Shown piece by piece: positions 30,952 through 38,987 of a DNA stretch of 39,007 nt. The stretch comes from UBA1081 sp964443825 (lineage in GTDB: Bacteria; Bacillota; Clostridia; Oscillospirales; Acutalibacteraceae): NCBI GenBank assembly GCA_964443825.1, contig CAYUEV010000010.1, positions 1 through 39,007 on the forward strand. Direction: 5' to 3'. The notes under the pieces were generated by a model. The model was not told the DNA's origin, made no database searches, and was given only the letters and a program-made list of their open reading frames with translations. Positions within the stretch are counted from its first letter, which is position 1; each line of letters opens with the position of its first letter. The position numbers and the translations under genes are program-made.

Positions 30952-31077
30952 TTAAACCCTGCGCTTTCTAAACTTAAAGGGCTTTCGCTTTTCTTTTTTG
31001 AGCTCTTTTGATTTTACGATTTTAGCGGCGACCGTAACGACCGCAGCCTCGACCGCAGGCGCTAAAAAACGCGCCAT
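30952..31077 (-). CDS. small 41-residue basic protein, possibly a truncated gene
   Basis: A short gene with unusually good signals: promoter TTGACA-N17-TAAAAT at 31136-31108, ribosome site AAAGGAG (complement of 31086-31092) 9 bases before the ATG, and a TAA at 30952. The product begins MARFLAPAVEAAVVTVAAKI, an Ala/Val-rich amphipathic helix, and ends in a highly basic tail (KELKKEKRKPFKFRKRRV). Directly after the TAA the same frame stays open for another 51 codons to a TAG at 30796, including a hydrophobic helix (ALGLVIWIAILLI) and a basic end. The whole 93-residue frame would be a small membrane protein, so this could be a nonsense-mutated gene or two adjacent peptides. No named family is recognised with confidence. 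Confidence 0.55.
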   Translation of the reverse strand: MARFLAPAVEAAVVTVAAKIVKSKELKKEKRKPFKFRKRRV

Positions 31078-31107
31078 GACGTTCTTCTCCTTTATTATTT
31101 TTAACTC

Positions 31108-31136
31108 ATTTTAAAACTAAAACGACTTTTTGTCAA
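31108..31136 (-). promoter_or_regulatory. consensus promoter of the small gene and probably larBC
   Basis: On the - strand, TTGACA (31136-31131), a 17-base spacer, TAAAAT (31113-31108). It starts 10 bases after the ribF stop. The transcript would begin near 31101, with the small gene's ribosome site almost at once after it. No other promoter was seen before larB. Confidence 0.8.
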
Positions 31137-31145
31137 GAGCTTTGC

Positions 31146-32066
31146 CTATTCTAACAAGTTCTTTACTTTTTTTAAGGCGGGGGAAGATATTAAAGCCGCT
31201 TTTTTCTTGTCTTTTTCCATTTGACTTTTTAAGTCGTTGAGATTATTAAATTTTATTTCGGGTCTCATGTAATCTATTAAAAAAACTTCGGCTGTTTTAT
31301 CGTATATATCGCCTTTAAAATTTAATATGTGGGTTTCGCTTCTCAGTTTATTTCCGTCCACCGTCGGGCGAACCCCTATATTTGTAACCGACGGGTATAC
31401 GTTCCCCAATACGCTGGTACACGACGCGTAAACCCCATACAGCGGAACTGTAAAATTTTCGTTAAAACTCTGATTTACGGTAGGTATAGAAAGTATTTTT
31501 TCGCCTATTCCATCGCCTTTTTCTATTTTGAAAGAATAAGAATAAAACCTTCCGAGCATCTCGTTTGCTTTTTTAATTTCGCCTGACTTTAAGCATTTTC
31601 TTATTCTTGTGGAACTTATCGGCTCGCCCTCAAAGTCCACTCTTTCGGCGACAAAGAGATCTACTTTATATTTTTCGGAAAGTTTTTTTAAAACGTCGAC
31701 GTTTCCTTCGCCGTTTTTCCCGAACTTATAATTAAATCCGCACGATATGGACTTTGCGTTTAATCGCTTTATAAGTATTTCCAAAAAAAAATTTTCCGGG
31801 TCGTAGTCTTTTATATCCGGGAAATTTACGGTAAAAGTCGCGCAGCCGGTTCTTTTTAGTTCCCGCTCTTTGGTTTCGCCTAAAAAAAGCTCCCCGGGCG
31901 ATTTTCCCGCGAGCGTTTTTAAGGGATGCTCCGAAAAAAGGAGAATAACCGGCGAAAGTCCTTTCTCCTTTTCTTTTAACGCTCCCTCTATTACCGCTTT
32001 ATGACCTAAATGAAGTCCGTCGAACGCCCCTAACGCCAAGGCCGTTTTTTTATTTTCTGTATTCAT
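31146..32066 (-). CDS. ribF: bifunctional riboflavin kinase/FAD synthetase
   Basis: Makes FMN from riboflavin and FAD from FMN. The N-terminal adenylyltransferase domain (residues 1-180) has LGAFDGLHLGHKAVI with the HxGH nucleotide site and SSTRIRKCLKSGEI near residue 150. The C-terminal kinase domain has IPTVN (the usual PTAN with one change), PLYGVYAS, TNIGVRPTV and the ETHILNFKGDIYD acid/base region. 306 residues is normal. Last gene of the rimP operon, 5 bases after truB; no terminator follows. Confidence 0.96.
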   Translation of the reverse strand: MNTENKKTALALGAFDGLHLGHKAVIEGALKEKEKGLSPVILLFSEHPLKTLAGKSPGELFLGETKERELKRTGCATFTVNFPDIKDYDPENFFLEILIKRLNAKSISCGFNYKFGKNGEGNVDVLKKLSEKYKVDLFVAERVDFEGEPISSTRIRKCLKSGEIKKANEMLGRFYSYSFKIEKGDGIGEKILSIPTVNQSFNENFTVPLYGVYASCTSVLGNVYPSVTNIGVRPTVDGNKLRSETHILNFKGDIYDKTAEVFLIDYMRPEIKFNNLNDLKSQMEKDKKKAALISSPALKKVKNLLE

Positions 32067-32071
32067 AATTT

Positions 32072-32950
32072 TTAGCCGTCGTTTATTACGACTTTAGGCT
32101 TTAAGTAAATATTGTCGCTATTTTCGCCTAAACCTAAAAAAACGTCGTCGAAAGAATAAACTCTCTGCAAGCCTTTCGCTATTTCCCCCGGTATTCTCTC
32201 CAAATAAAGCTCCCCGCCGTTTTTAAAGCGCGTCGACTGCCCTTTTGATAATTTCACATAAGGGTAAAAATCGAGCGCTTTATCAGGTGGGATAATAAAT
32301 TTATTTACGTCGCTTGAACTTTTAAGTTCTTCCTCCGTGTGAGCCGATTCTAAAGAAAAACCGTTGGAATACGTCCTTCTAAGTTTAGTCATAACCGCTC
32401 CCGCGCCTAAAAGCTCCCCTAAATCGTTAATTACGGATCTTATATAAGCGCCTTTTGAGCATTTTATATCTATGGTGTATTCGTCGTTTAAATGAGAAAC
32501 AAAGTCTATTGAGTATATGACGACAAGCCTTTCGGGGCGGTCGGTTTCGATCCCTCTTCTCGCTAATTTATAAAGCCGCTCCCCGTCTATTTTAACGGCG
32601 GAGTACATGGGCGGTTTTTGCTTAATTTCCCCTAAAAAATTTTTTAAAGCGCTTTTTACTTCGTTTTCAGGCGGGATTTTTTCGCGCTTTTCTATAACTT
32701 TACCCGTAATATCGTAAGTGTCGGTTTTTTCGCCTAAAATAAAAGAAGCCCTGTATGACTTATCGGACGATCTCAGGTAATTTATAAACCTTGTGGAAGA
32801 GCCTAAGGCTACCGGGAGAACTCCCGTCGCCAAAGGGTCTAAGGTCCCGGTATGCCCCGCCTTCTTTTCTTTAGCGATTTTTCTTACTATGTTGGCGGCC
32901 GTAAAGGACGTCACGCCTTCCGGCTTATCAAAAATAATAAATCCCGGCAT
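32072..32950 (-). CDS. truB: tRNA pseudouridine-55 synthase
   Basis: Converts U55 in the T loop of tRNAs to pseudouridine. The catalytic motif GHTGTLDPLATGVL carries the nucleophile Asp38; the early block GFIIFDKPEGVTS and the later KQKPPMYSAVKIDGERLYKLAR and SKGAYIRSVINDLGE stretches are family hallmarks. At 292 residues it includes a C-terminal PUA-like extension (about 235-290). The start lies one base after the nrnA stop, in the conserved rbfA-nrnA-truB-ribF order of Bacillota. Confidence 0.97.
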   Translation of the reverse strand: MPGFIIFDKPEGVTSFTAANIVRKIAKEKKAGHTGTLDPLATGVLPVALGSSTRFINYLRSSDKSYRASFILGEKTDTYDITGKVIEKREKIPPENEVKSALKNFLGEIKQKPPMYSAVKIDGERLYKLARRGIETDRPERLVVIYSIDFVSHLNDEYTIDIKCSKGAYIRSVINDLGELLGAGAVMTKLRRTYSNGFSLESAHTEEELKSSSDVNKFIIPPDKALDFYPYVKLSKGQSTRFKNGGELYLERIPGEIAKGLQRVYSFDDVFLGLGENSDNIYLKPKVVINDG

Positions 32951-32951
32951 A

Positions 32952-33893
32952 TTAGAAAATCTCGTTTTTTACGGCGTTTAAAATTATCTTTTGCGCTTCT
33001 TCTTTAGAGCCTTTAACGGTGCAGCCCGCCGCCATCCTGTGACCGCCGCCGCCTAACGACTTCGCGATAAAAGACGCGTTTACAGGTTCGTTGGTTCTAA
33101 TCGATACCGAGAATACGCCCCTGTCGCGCTCTTTTAAAGTAACTCCCACGAGAACGCCCTCAATTTGTCTTGGAAGGGAAGACAGGAGTTTCGTTTCGCT
33201 TAAAGCCGCACCGCTCTCCTTGAACATATCGTAAGTTATCGTTATCATGGCGCATTTGCCGTCAAAAAACATTTCCATTGACGATATGGCCATTCTCTCG
33301 ATTAAAGCATACTCTTTTGATTTTGTTTCAAACTGAATTTTATTTATTTTAGCTATTTCCGCGCCTAAATCGCAAAGATCCGCCGCGTCCCTTAAAGCTT
33401 TAGAGGTGGTGTTGCCGTAGCGGAAGCACCCCGTGTCCGTTGATAAGCCTATGTAAAGCCGCTCCGCAATATCTTTGGTTATTTCAACTCCCATAATTTT
33501 AAGTATATCGTAAACGACTTCGCTCGCGGCGGCGGCTTTTTCGTCGAGGCACGTCTTGTCGGCGTACAAAACGTTAGACGCGTGGTGATCTATAGACAGA
33601 TCGATTTTAGGATATTTGTCCCTTTTGTAAAGAATCTTGGCGTCCGCGGTATCGACGGCTATTATAAACGACGGCTTAAAACTTTCGGGAGCTTTCAGTC
33701 CTTCCGTCATAAAAACGTCAGATTTCGCGGGAGCGTCTAAATCTATAAACGCGGTTTTTCCTAATGAATTTAAAGCCTTGCACAAAGCCGACGCGCTGCC
33801 TACCGCGTCCCCGTCGGGGTCGTCATGCGCCAAAATGAGGATATTGTCGGCGTTTAAGAGGACAGACGACGCCTCGCTTTTACTTATTTTCAT
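32952..33893 (-). CDS. nrnA: DHH/DHHA1 nanoRNase / pAp phosphatase
   Basis: Manganese-dependent phosphoesterase that degrades very short RNAs and dephosphorylates pAp. The DHH domain has AHDDPDGDAVGS near residue 23 and IDHHASN near residue 105; the C-terminal DHHA1 substrate domain has GGGGHRMAAGCTV near residue 290. 313 residues fits NrnA. It sits between rbfA (4-base overlap) and truB (one base), the usual place in Bacillota. Together with RnpM, RbfA and TruB it links RNA turnover with translation genes. Confidence 0.94.
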   Translation of the reverse strand: MKISKSEASSVLLNADNILILAHDDPDGDAVGSASALCKALNSLGKTAFIDLDAPAKSDVFMTEGLKAPESFKPSFIIAVDTADAKILYKRDKYPKIDLSIDHHASNVLYADKTCLDEKAAAASEVVYDILKIMGVEITKDIAERLYIGLSTDTGCFRYGNTTSKALRDAADLCDLGAEIAKINKIQFETKSKEYALIERMAISSMEMFFDGKCAMITITYDMFKESGAALSETKLLSSLPRQIEGVLVGVTLKERDRGVFSVSIRTNEPVNASFIAKSLGGGGHRMAAGCTVKGSKEEAQKIILNAVKNEIF

Positions 33894-34252
33894 AAAGAGC
33901 CTTGCCCTTTCTCCTTCATTTTCTCATAATTTGACCAAAGCTCGATTCCTTTTTGAACGGAATCGTCCGCTATAAATTTAAGTTCGGGCGCTTTTCTTAA
34001 ATGAAGTCTCGCGCCAAGTTCCTTTTTTATTAAACCTTCGGCGCGCGTTAAACATTTAACGGCTTCTTTAGCCGTTTCAAGCCCTTCCATCGCGCTTATG
34101 TATATTTTGCCGTAAGAAAGATCCGACGCTAAATCCGCTCTTACCACGGTTAAGAATTTACCTTCGATTCTCGGATCTTTTAATTCTCTTATTATAGCGG
34201 TGATTTCGCGTTTTATATCTTCTCCGGCGCGGTCGTTTTTATGCGTCGACAT
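33890..34252 (-). CDS. rbfA: ribosome-binding factor A
   Basis: A KH-fold protein of 120 residues that binds the 30S subunit during late maturation of 16S rRNA. Family pattern: DIKREITAIIRELKDPRI near residue 12, FLTVVRADLASDLSYGKIYISAM near 38, and LGARLHLRKAPELKFIADDSVQKG near 80. Ribosome site GGGGTG is well placed. The gap to infB (34253-34309) holds a GC hairpin whose T-run is only on the + strand, so it should not end the operon transcript. Confidence 0.96.
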   Translation of the reverse strand: MSTHKNDRAGEDIKREITAIIRELKDPRIEGKFLTVVRADLASDLSYGKIYISAMEGLETAKEAVKCLTRAEGLIKKELGARLHLRKAPELKFIADDSVQKGIELWSNYEKMKEKGQGSL

Positions 34253-34309
34253 AATTAAACACCCCGTAAAGCGGACAGGGCGGGGATGCGCTCTCCGCCC
34301 CGTTTTTTA

Positions 34310-36763
34310 TTATTTGTCTCTGTATTCTTCGGTGACGTAAGCCTCGAATACGTCGCCCTCTTTAAAGTCGTTAAACTTTAAAAGCCCTACGCCGCACTCA
34401 TAGCCCGCGGCGACTTCTTTAACGTCGTCTTTAAAGCGCCTTAACGAGTCAATTTCGTCCTCGGCTATTACTATTCCGTCGCGCACTATGCGGATTTTCG
34501 CGTTTCTTCTGATGACGCCCGATAAGACGTAACATCCCGCGATAGCCCCGACGTTTGATATTTTAAATTTGTTCCTGACTTCGAGTCTCCCAAGGTCTAC
34601 GTCCCTGTATTTGGGAGCGAGCATACCTTTGATAGCGGATTGAACGTCTTCAATGCAGTCGTAAATAACCATATACATGCGCATCTCGACATGATCTCTT
34701 TCGGCGTTGGCCGCCGCCACCGGGTCGGGTCTTACGTGGAAGCCTATGATAATGGCGTTTGACGCGTGCGCCAACATAACGTCCGATTCGTTTATAGCCC
34801 CTACGCCGCCGTGAATTACGTTTACTCTCACTTCGTCGTTAGAGAGCTTTTGAAGGCTCGCCGTAACGGCTTCCACAGAGCCTTGAACGTCCGCTTTTAC
34901 TATTATGTTGAGCTCTTTCATCTCTCCCGCCTCAATGGTCTGGAAGAGATTGTCGAGAGTGACTTTCTTGACAGATCCCCACTGAGCTTCTTTTTCTTTT
35001 TGTTTTCTCTGTTCGACTAATTCTCTCGCCAACTTTTCGTCTGAAACGGCGTCGAAAGCGTCTCCCGCGTTAGGAGCTTCGGTAAGCCCCGAAATCTCGA
35101 CGGGGACGGAAGGACCGGCGGTTTTAACTCTTCTCCCTCTGTAGTCCGTCATAACTCTTACTCTTCCGACGGACGTGCCGGCGACTATAATATCGCCTGA
35201 TTTAAGGGTTCCGTTTTGCACGAGAAGCGTAGCCACGGGACCTCTGCCTTTATCGAGCCTCGCCTCTATTACGACGCCTTTAGCGGCTCTGTTGGGATTG
35301 GCTTTAAGCTCTCTTACCTCCGCCACAAGGAGAATCGATTCAAGGAGTTTATCGAGATTTTCGCCTGTTTTGGCGGAAACGGGAACGCAAATCGTGTCGC
35401 CGCCCCACTCTTCGGGGACTAACTCGTACTCGGTGAGCTGCTGCATAACTCTGTCCGGGTTCGCTCCGGGCTTATCCATTTTATTGATGGCGACTATAAT
35501 CGAAACCCCCGCCGCTTTAGCGTGGTTAATGGCTTCCACCGTCTGGGGCATAATTCCGTCGTCGGCCGCCACCACGAGAACGGCTATATCGGTCGCCATA
35601 GCGCCTCTCGCTCTCATAGCGGTAAAAGCCGCGTGACCGGGAGTGTCTAAGAAAGTTATATCGCTTCCGTTTACGTTTACTCTGTAAGCGCCTATGTGCT
35701 GAGTAATTCCGCCCGACTCGGTAGATGTGACGGACGTGTGCCTTATGGCGTCTAGGAGCGACGTTTTGCCGTGATCCACGTGTCCCATAACGCAAACTAC
35801 GGGACTTCTCGGCTCAAGATTCTCACTCGCGTCTTCGGAATCGTCTATAATTCTGTCTTCTATGGAGATTACGACTTCTTTTTCGACTTTAGCGTTAAAC
35901 TCCTCGGCCACTATGGACGCGGCGTCGAAATCTATCGTTTCGTTGGCGTTCGCCATAACGCCGTAAGATATAAGCTTGCTTGAAACTTGCGACACGGCGA
36001 CCTTAAGTTTTTGAGCGAGTTCGTTTACCGTAATCTCGTCTCCTATTTTAATCACCATGTGTTTTTTGGCTCTTTCGGAGGCGATGCGGTCAAGTCTTTC
36101 TCTCTCGGTTTCCTTTTTGCCGGAACGCGTACCCTGTTTGCGGTATCTCTTGGACTTTTGGTTGATCTTCTGCTTTTTAGCGGTGTCCCTGTCCCTCATC
36201 CTGTCTTTTTCAGGCGCTATCTCCTCGTATTTTTCGTTGTATTTATCAAGGTCGATATTCGATCCTCTCGTATCGACCGTATGAGCGTCGCCTTTCGTCC
36301 TCGCTTGAAGAGGGGTGTTTCGGTTATTTTTGTCGCCGCGCTTTTCAAAGGGCTTTTTAGCGGGCGTCTCGGATTTGCGGGGAGTTTTGGTCTCCTCGGG
36401 CTTTTTGACCGTCTTTTGCTTCTTCTGCTCTTTTTGCTCTTTTTCTTTATTTTCTTCTTTACCGGGTTCTTTAGTTTCGGCTTTGCCGGTTTCTTCCGTC
36501 TCTTTCTCTTTCTTGGGAGCGGGTTTAACAGATTCTTCCCCAGGGAGTTTTTCGGCCGTCAAAGTAAAGTACTCGTCAAAGTTCTCGACTTCGCGCTCTT
36601 TTGTGAAAGTTTCAAATATGACGTCAAGCTCCGAATCCGTCAAAGCGGTCTGGTGCTTTTTAGGCTCTTTAAAATACTTTCCGAGCAGCTCTATTACGCT
36701 GTTGCTCTTTACGCCAAAGTCTTTAGCTACCTCATGAACTCTGTATTTATTGATTTGCGGCAT
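34310..36763 (-). CDS. infB: translation initiation factor IF-2
   Basis: GTPase that places initiator tRNA on the ribosome. Of 817 residues: an N-terminal IF2-N helical module (about 6-55), a long Lys/Glu-rich disordered linker (about 75-225), a second IF2-N module (about 238-290), the G domain with P-loop GHVDHGKT at 327-334, DTPGHAAF and NKMDKP, then domains II-IV, including the tRNA-binding C-terminal domain (SGVIRRNAKIRI onward). Its start overlaps the ylxQ end by 17 bases. The low-complexity linker makes long antisense frames that are not genes. Confidence 0.98.
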   Translation of the reverse strand: MPQINKYRVHEVAKDFGVKSNSVIELLGKYFKEPKKHQTALTDSELDVIFETFTKEREVENFDEYFTLTAEKLPGEESVKPAPKKEKETEETGKAETKEPGKEENKEKEQKEQKKQKTVKKPEETKTPRKSETPAKKPFEKRGDKNNRNTPLQARTKGDAHTVDTRGSNIDLDKYNEKYEEIAPEKDRMRDRDTAKKQKINQKSKRYRKQGTRSGKKETERERLDRIASERAKKHMVIKIGDEITVNELAQKLKVAVSQVSSKLISYGVMANANETIDFDAASIVAEEFNAKVEKEVVISIEDRIIDDSEDASENLEPRSPVVCVMGHVDHGKTSLLDAIRHTSVTSTESGGITQHIGAYRVNVNGSDITFLDTPGHAAFTAMRARGAMATDIAVLVVAADDGIMPQTVEAINHAKAAGVSIIVAINKMDKPGANPDRVMQQLTEYELVPEEWGGDTICVPVSAKTGENLDKLLESILLVAEVRELKANPNRAAKGVVIEARLDKGRGPVATLLVQNGTLKSGDIIVAGTSVGRVRVMTDYRGRRVKTAGPSVPVEISGLTEAPNAGDAFDAVSDEKLARELVEQRKQKEKEAQWGSVKKVTLDNLFQTIEAGEMKELNIIVKADVQGSVEAVTASLQKLSNDEVRVNVIHGGVGAINESDVMLAHASNAIIIGFHVRPDPVAAANAERDHVEMRMYMVIYDCIEDVQSAIKGMLAPKYRDVDLGRLEVRNKFKISNVGAIAGCYVLSGVIRRNAKIRIVRDGIVIAEDEIDSLRRFKDDVKEVAAGYECGVGLLKFNDFKEGDVFEAYVTEEYRDK

Positions 36764-37067
36764 ATACGCAGTCCTCCTTTATCGCTTTCAGGACAAGATT
36801 CTTTAAACCCTCGTCCGTTATGGAGAATATTCCCGAATGTTTCCCGACGCGTTTTTCCATGTCGTCCATGGACGCGTCCGTTCTGATTATTTTAATATTT
36901 TCCGCTATATTCTTAAACTCTTTTTCAAGCCTTGGAGATGAATCGGCGGTCAAAATGATTATTTTCGCCTTACCGCTTTTTACGGAATTTTTTACTTCGT
37001 CGCGGCCTATCGTCAAATTCCGAGATTTTCTGCAAAGACCCAAAGCGTTATAAAATTTATCGTTCAA
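36747..37067 (-). CDS. ylxQ: L7Ae family RNA-binding protein (YlxQ)
   Basis: A 106-residue relative of ribosomal protein L7Ae, which binds kink-turn RNA; YlxQ is carried in many Bacillota nusA-infB operons with an unsettled role. The core is NALGLCRKSRNLTIGRDEVKNS and IIILTADSSPRLEKEFKN. A TTG at 37067 (LNDKFYNALGL) is chosen: it gives the standard N-terminus and overlaps the ylxR stop by 11 bases. A longer start at 37094, also TTG, would add nine unusual basic residues. The start assignment is uncertain; the gene is not. Confidence 0.85.
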   Translation of the reverse strand: MNDKFYNALGLCRKSRNLTIGRDEVKNSVKSGKAKIIILTADSSPRLEKEFKNIAENIKIIRTDASMDDMEKRVGKHSGIFSITDEGLKNLVLKAIKEDCVYAANQ

Positions 37068-37329
37068 TGTCTTTAAACGTCCTCTCAATCTCAAGGTAAA
37101 CTTCTTCCCCTACGGGAATTTCGAGCGCTCTTTCAAGTCTCCTTGATTTTTTGGTTTTTTCAAGGCAATCGGCGTTAGGGCATATATACGCTCCTCTTCC
37201 GGGGCTTTTGCCGGATAAATCGACGCGAACCTCGCCCTCGGGGGATCTTACGATTCTTATAAGTTCGCTTTTGGGCTTTGACTCATAACACCCTAAACAT
37301 TTTCGCAAAGGTATTTTCCTCTGACGCAT
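37057..37329 (-). CDS. rnpM: RNase P modulator RnpM (YlxR)
   Basis: A 90-residue protein of the YlxR (DUF448) family, shown in Bacillus subtilis to bind RNase P RNA and modulate its activity. Visible hallmarks: PLRKCLGC, ELIRIVRSPEGEVRVDLSGK, PGRGAYICPN and CLEKTKKSRRLERAL. Located between nusA (25 bases) and ylxQ (overlapping) as usual. No start ambiguity. Confidence 0.95.
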   Translation of the reverse strand: MRQRKIPLRKCLGCYESKPKSELIRIVRSPEGEVRVDLSGKSPGRGAYICPNADCLEKTKKSRRLERALEIPVGEEVYLEIERTFKDIER

Positions 37330-37354
37330 AAAGACTTCCTCGTTTTAATTGTTT

Positions 37355-38425
37355 TTAAAGCTGAATCGTCGGTCTGTAGAATCCGCTTTCCGGCTTTATG
37401 TCGATTTTCCAGCCTGTAAGACGGGCGGCGAGGCGGACGTTCTGCCCTTTATTGCCTATCGCTAAAGAAAGCTGCGTGTCGGGAGTAGTAACCTGGCAGG
37501 TTTTCAGCGACTCGCTTATAATTTCGACTTTTAGTATTTCGGCGGGAGAGAGCGAAGAGGCTATATACTCTTCGGGGTTTTCGCTGTACTTCACGACGTC
37601 TATTTTTTCGCCGCCGAGAACGCTTACTATTTTATTGATTCTGAGCCCTTTTTGCCCTATGCACGAGCCCACCGGGTCAATATCGGGATCCGCGCTGTAA
37701 ACGGCGATTTTCGTCCTTGAGCCCGCCTCTCTCGAAACTCCTTTTACTACTATCGTACCGTCGAAAATTTCCGGCACTTCCTGCTCGAAAAGCCTTTTTA
37801 CAAGTCCCGGATGAGTTCTTGAAATCATGGCTTTAGGACCTTTATCGGTTGATTTTACGTCCACTATGTATACTTTTATAAGTTGCCCTATTTCAAAGGT
37901 TTCACCGGGGATTTGCTCGTTTTTAGGGAGAATCGCCTCGGCGTTCCCGATTTCCAAGGAGATATTTCCCGTTTTCGAGTCTTTCCCCACGACTTTCGCG
38001 GTGACGATTTCCTGATTGCGGCTTTGAAACTCCTCGAGAACCTGATCGTGCTCGATTTCTCTTATCCCCTGGCGCAAAACGTGCTTTACGGTCTGGGCGG
38101 CGATTCTTCCGAAATTATCGACGCTTAAAGGTATCTCTATTATATCGCCCGGCTCCGCGTCGGGTCTGTGCGTTCTCGCCTCATCTTTAGACATTTCAGT
38201 CGCGGGATTTTCTATATCTTCCGGGGAAGGCACGACCGTTTTTCTAATGCAGAGGTTTACAGTCTGAGCTTCCGGGTCAATGTCGCAATAAATTCCGTCT
38301 TTTGAGCCGTAATTGTGCCCCGCCGCTATAACGAACGCGTTGGCTATTTTTTCATATATGGCGTTTTTCGGAATATTTTTTTCTTTCTCTAAAGCGCTTA
38401 CGGCTTCGAAAAATTCTTTATCCAT
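37355..38425 (-). CDS. nusA: transcription termination/antitermination factor NusA
   Basis: RNA polymerase-binding factor controlling pausing, termination and antitermination. Layout in 356 residues: N-terminal RNAP-binding domain (about 1-125), S1 domain (about 130-200), KH1 (about 210-275, with VGSCIGQKGLRINKIV) and KH2 (about 290-350, with LAIGNKGQNVRLAARLTGW). There are no C-terminal acidic repeats, as in most Gram-positives. The ATG lies 32 bases after rimP. NusA may control its own operon through the terminator in front of rimP. Confidence 0.97.
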   Translation of the reverse strand: MDKEFFEAVSALEKEKNIPKNAIYEKIANAFVIAAGHNYGSKDGIYCDIDPEAQTVNLCIRKTVVPSPEDIENPATEMSKDEARTHRPDAEPGDIIEIPLSVDNFGRIAAQTVKHVLRQGIREIEHDQVLEEFQSRNQEIVTAKVVGKDSKTGNISLEIGNAEAILPKNEQIPGETFEIGQLIKVYIVDVKSTDKGPKAMISRTHPGLVKRLFEQEVPEIFDGTIVVKGVSREAGSRTKIAVYSADPDIDPVGSCIGQKGLRINKIVSVLGGEKIDVVKYSENPEEYIASSLSPAEILKVEIISESLKTCQVTTPDTQLSLAIGNKGQNVRLAARLTGWKIDIKPESGFYRPTIQL

Positions 38426-38457
38426 CTTTTTTAAGTCAGCTCCGTTTTATTTAATGT

Positions 38458-38934
38458 TCAGTCAAATCCGTTGAAATCGTCGGCTTTTACGAATGAAGTC
38501 TCTTTTTTGTTTACTTTTAAAATTTTCCCGTCGCCGTATTCCAACGTAATCTCCCCGTCTTCGTATTCTTTTAATACGCCGTGAAATTCTTTTGCCCCGT
38601 CTATGGCCTTAGGGAGTTTTACCATGATTTTTTCGTTTAGGTATTCTTTAAAATGCGCGTCCCTCGTAAGATTCCTTTCAATTCCGGGGGAGGACACTTG
38701 AAGATTATAGCTTTGCTCTATAGGGTCTTTTTCGTCAAGCAAAGGCTCCAAAGCGTTGTTCATATTAACGCAGTCGTCAATCGAAACCCCTTCGTCCTTG
38801 TCGATTATTATTCTCAAATACCAGTTAGCTCCTTCTTTTAAAAAGCGAACGTCCCAAAGTTTAAGCCCTAAAGACAGGGCGACGGGTTCCGCCAATTCCC
38901 ACACGATAGAAACGACGTTTTTCTTTCCGCTCAA
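38458..38934 (-). CDS. rimP: ribosome maturation factor RimP
   Basis: A 158-residue factor for 30S subunit assembly and the first gene of the operon. Family blocks: LSLGLKLWDVRFLKEGANWYLRI near residue 20, DEGVSIDDCVNMNNALEPLLD, the YNLQVSSPGIERNLTRDAHFKEYL signature, and the C-terminal SH3-like beta domain. The start is TTG (complement of 38932-38934), supported by AAGG 8 bases upstream; no ATG upstream fits. A strong terminator lies 25 bases before the start codon region, leaving no room for a promoter. Confidence 0.95.
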   Translation of the reverse strand: MSGKKNVVSIVWELAEPVALSLGLKLWDVRFLKEGANWYLRIIIDKDEGVSIDDCVNMNNALEPLLDEKDPIEQSYNLQVSSPGIERNLTRDAHFKEYLNEKIMVKLPKAIDGAKEFHGVLKEYEDGEITLEYGDGKILKVNKKETSFVKADDFNGFD

Positions 38935-38958
38935 AATTAACGCCTTCTTTCCTTTCGC

Positions 38959-38987
38959 AAAACAAAAGAGCGAGGCTCGCCCCGCTC
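38959..38987 (-). terminator. intrinsic terminator immediately upstream of rimP
   Basis: On the - strand, 38987-38968 folds into an 8-base-pair stem (GAGCG plus G-U and GC pairs) with a CGAG loop, followed by TTTTGTTTT (38967-38959). It lies 25 bases before the rimP start, with no promoter between, so it either ends an upstream gene and allows readthrough, or works as an attenuator of the rimP-nusA-infB operon. Confidence 0.75.

Larger units (their letters stand above)
30760..31145. other. 386-base gap between larB and ribF
   Basis: Contains, on the - strand, the consensus promoter (31108-31136), the 41-codon small gene (30952-31077), a same-frame open extension (30796-30951) encoding a possible transmembrane helix, and a perfect hairpin (30773-30804). 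There is no terminator between ribF and the promoter, so the rimP-ribF transcript may also read into this region. Confidence 0.6.

Noticed and set aside
30952..30954. Recoded stop codon (selenocysteine or pyrrolysine) in the small gene
   Set aside because: The codon is TAA, which is used for neither; no insertion element was seen.
34253..34309. Terminator between infB and rbfA
   Set aside because: The GC hairpin has its T-run only on the + strand, opposite to the operon; it should not stop infB-rbfA transcription.
35987..36886. 299-residue open frame on the + strand
   Set aside because: Antisense to the low-complexity Lys/Glu linker of infB, which gives long Phe/Leu/Ser-rich frames by composition; no ribosome site or family match.
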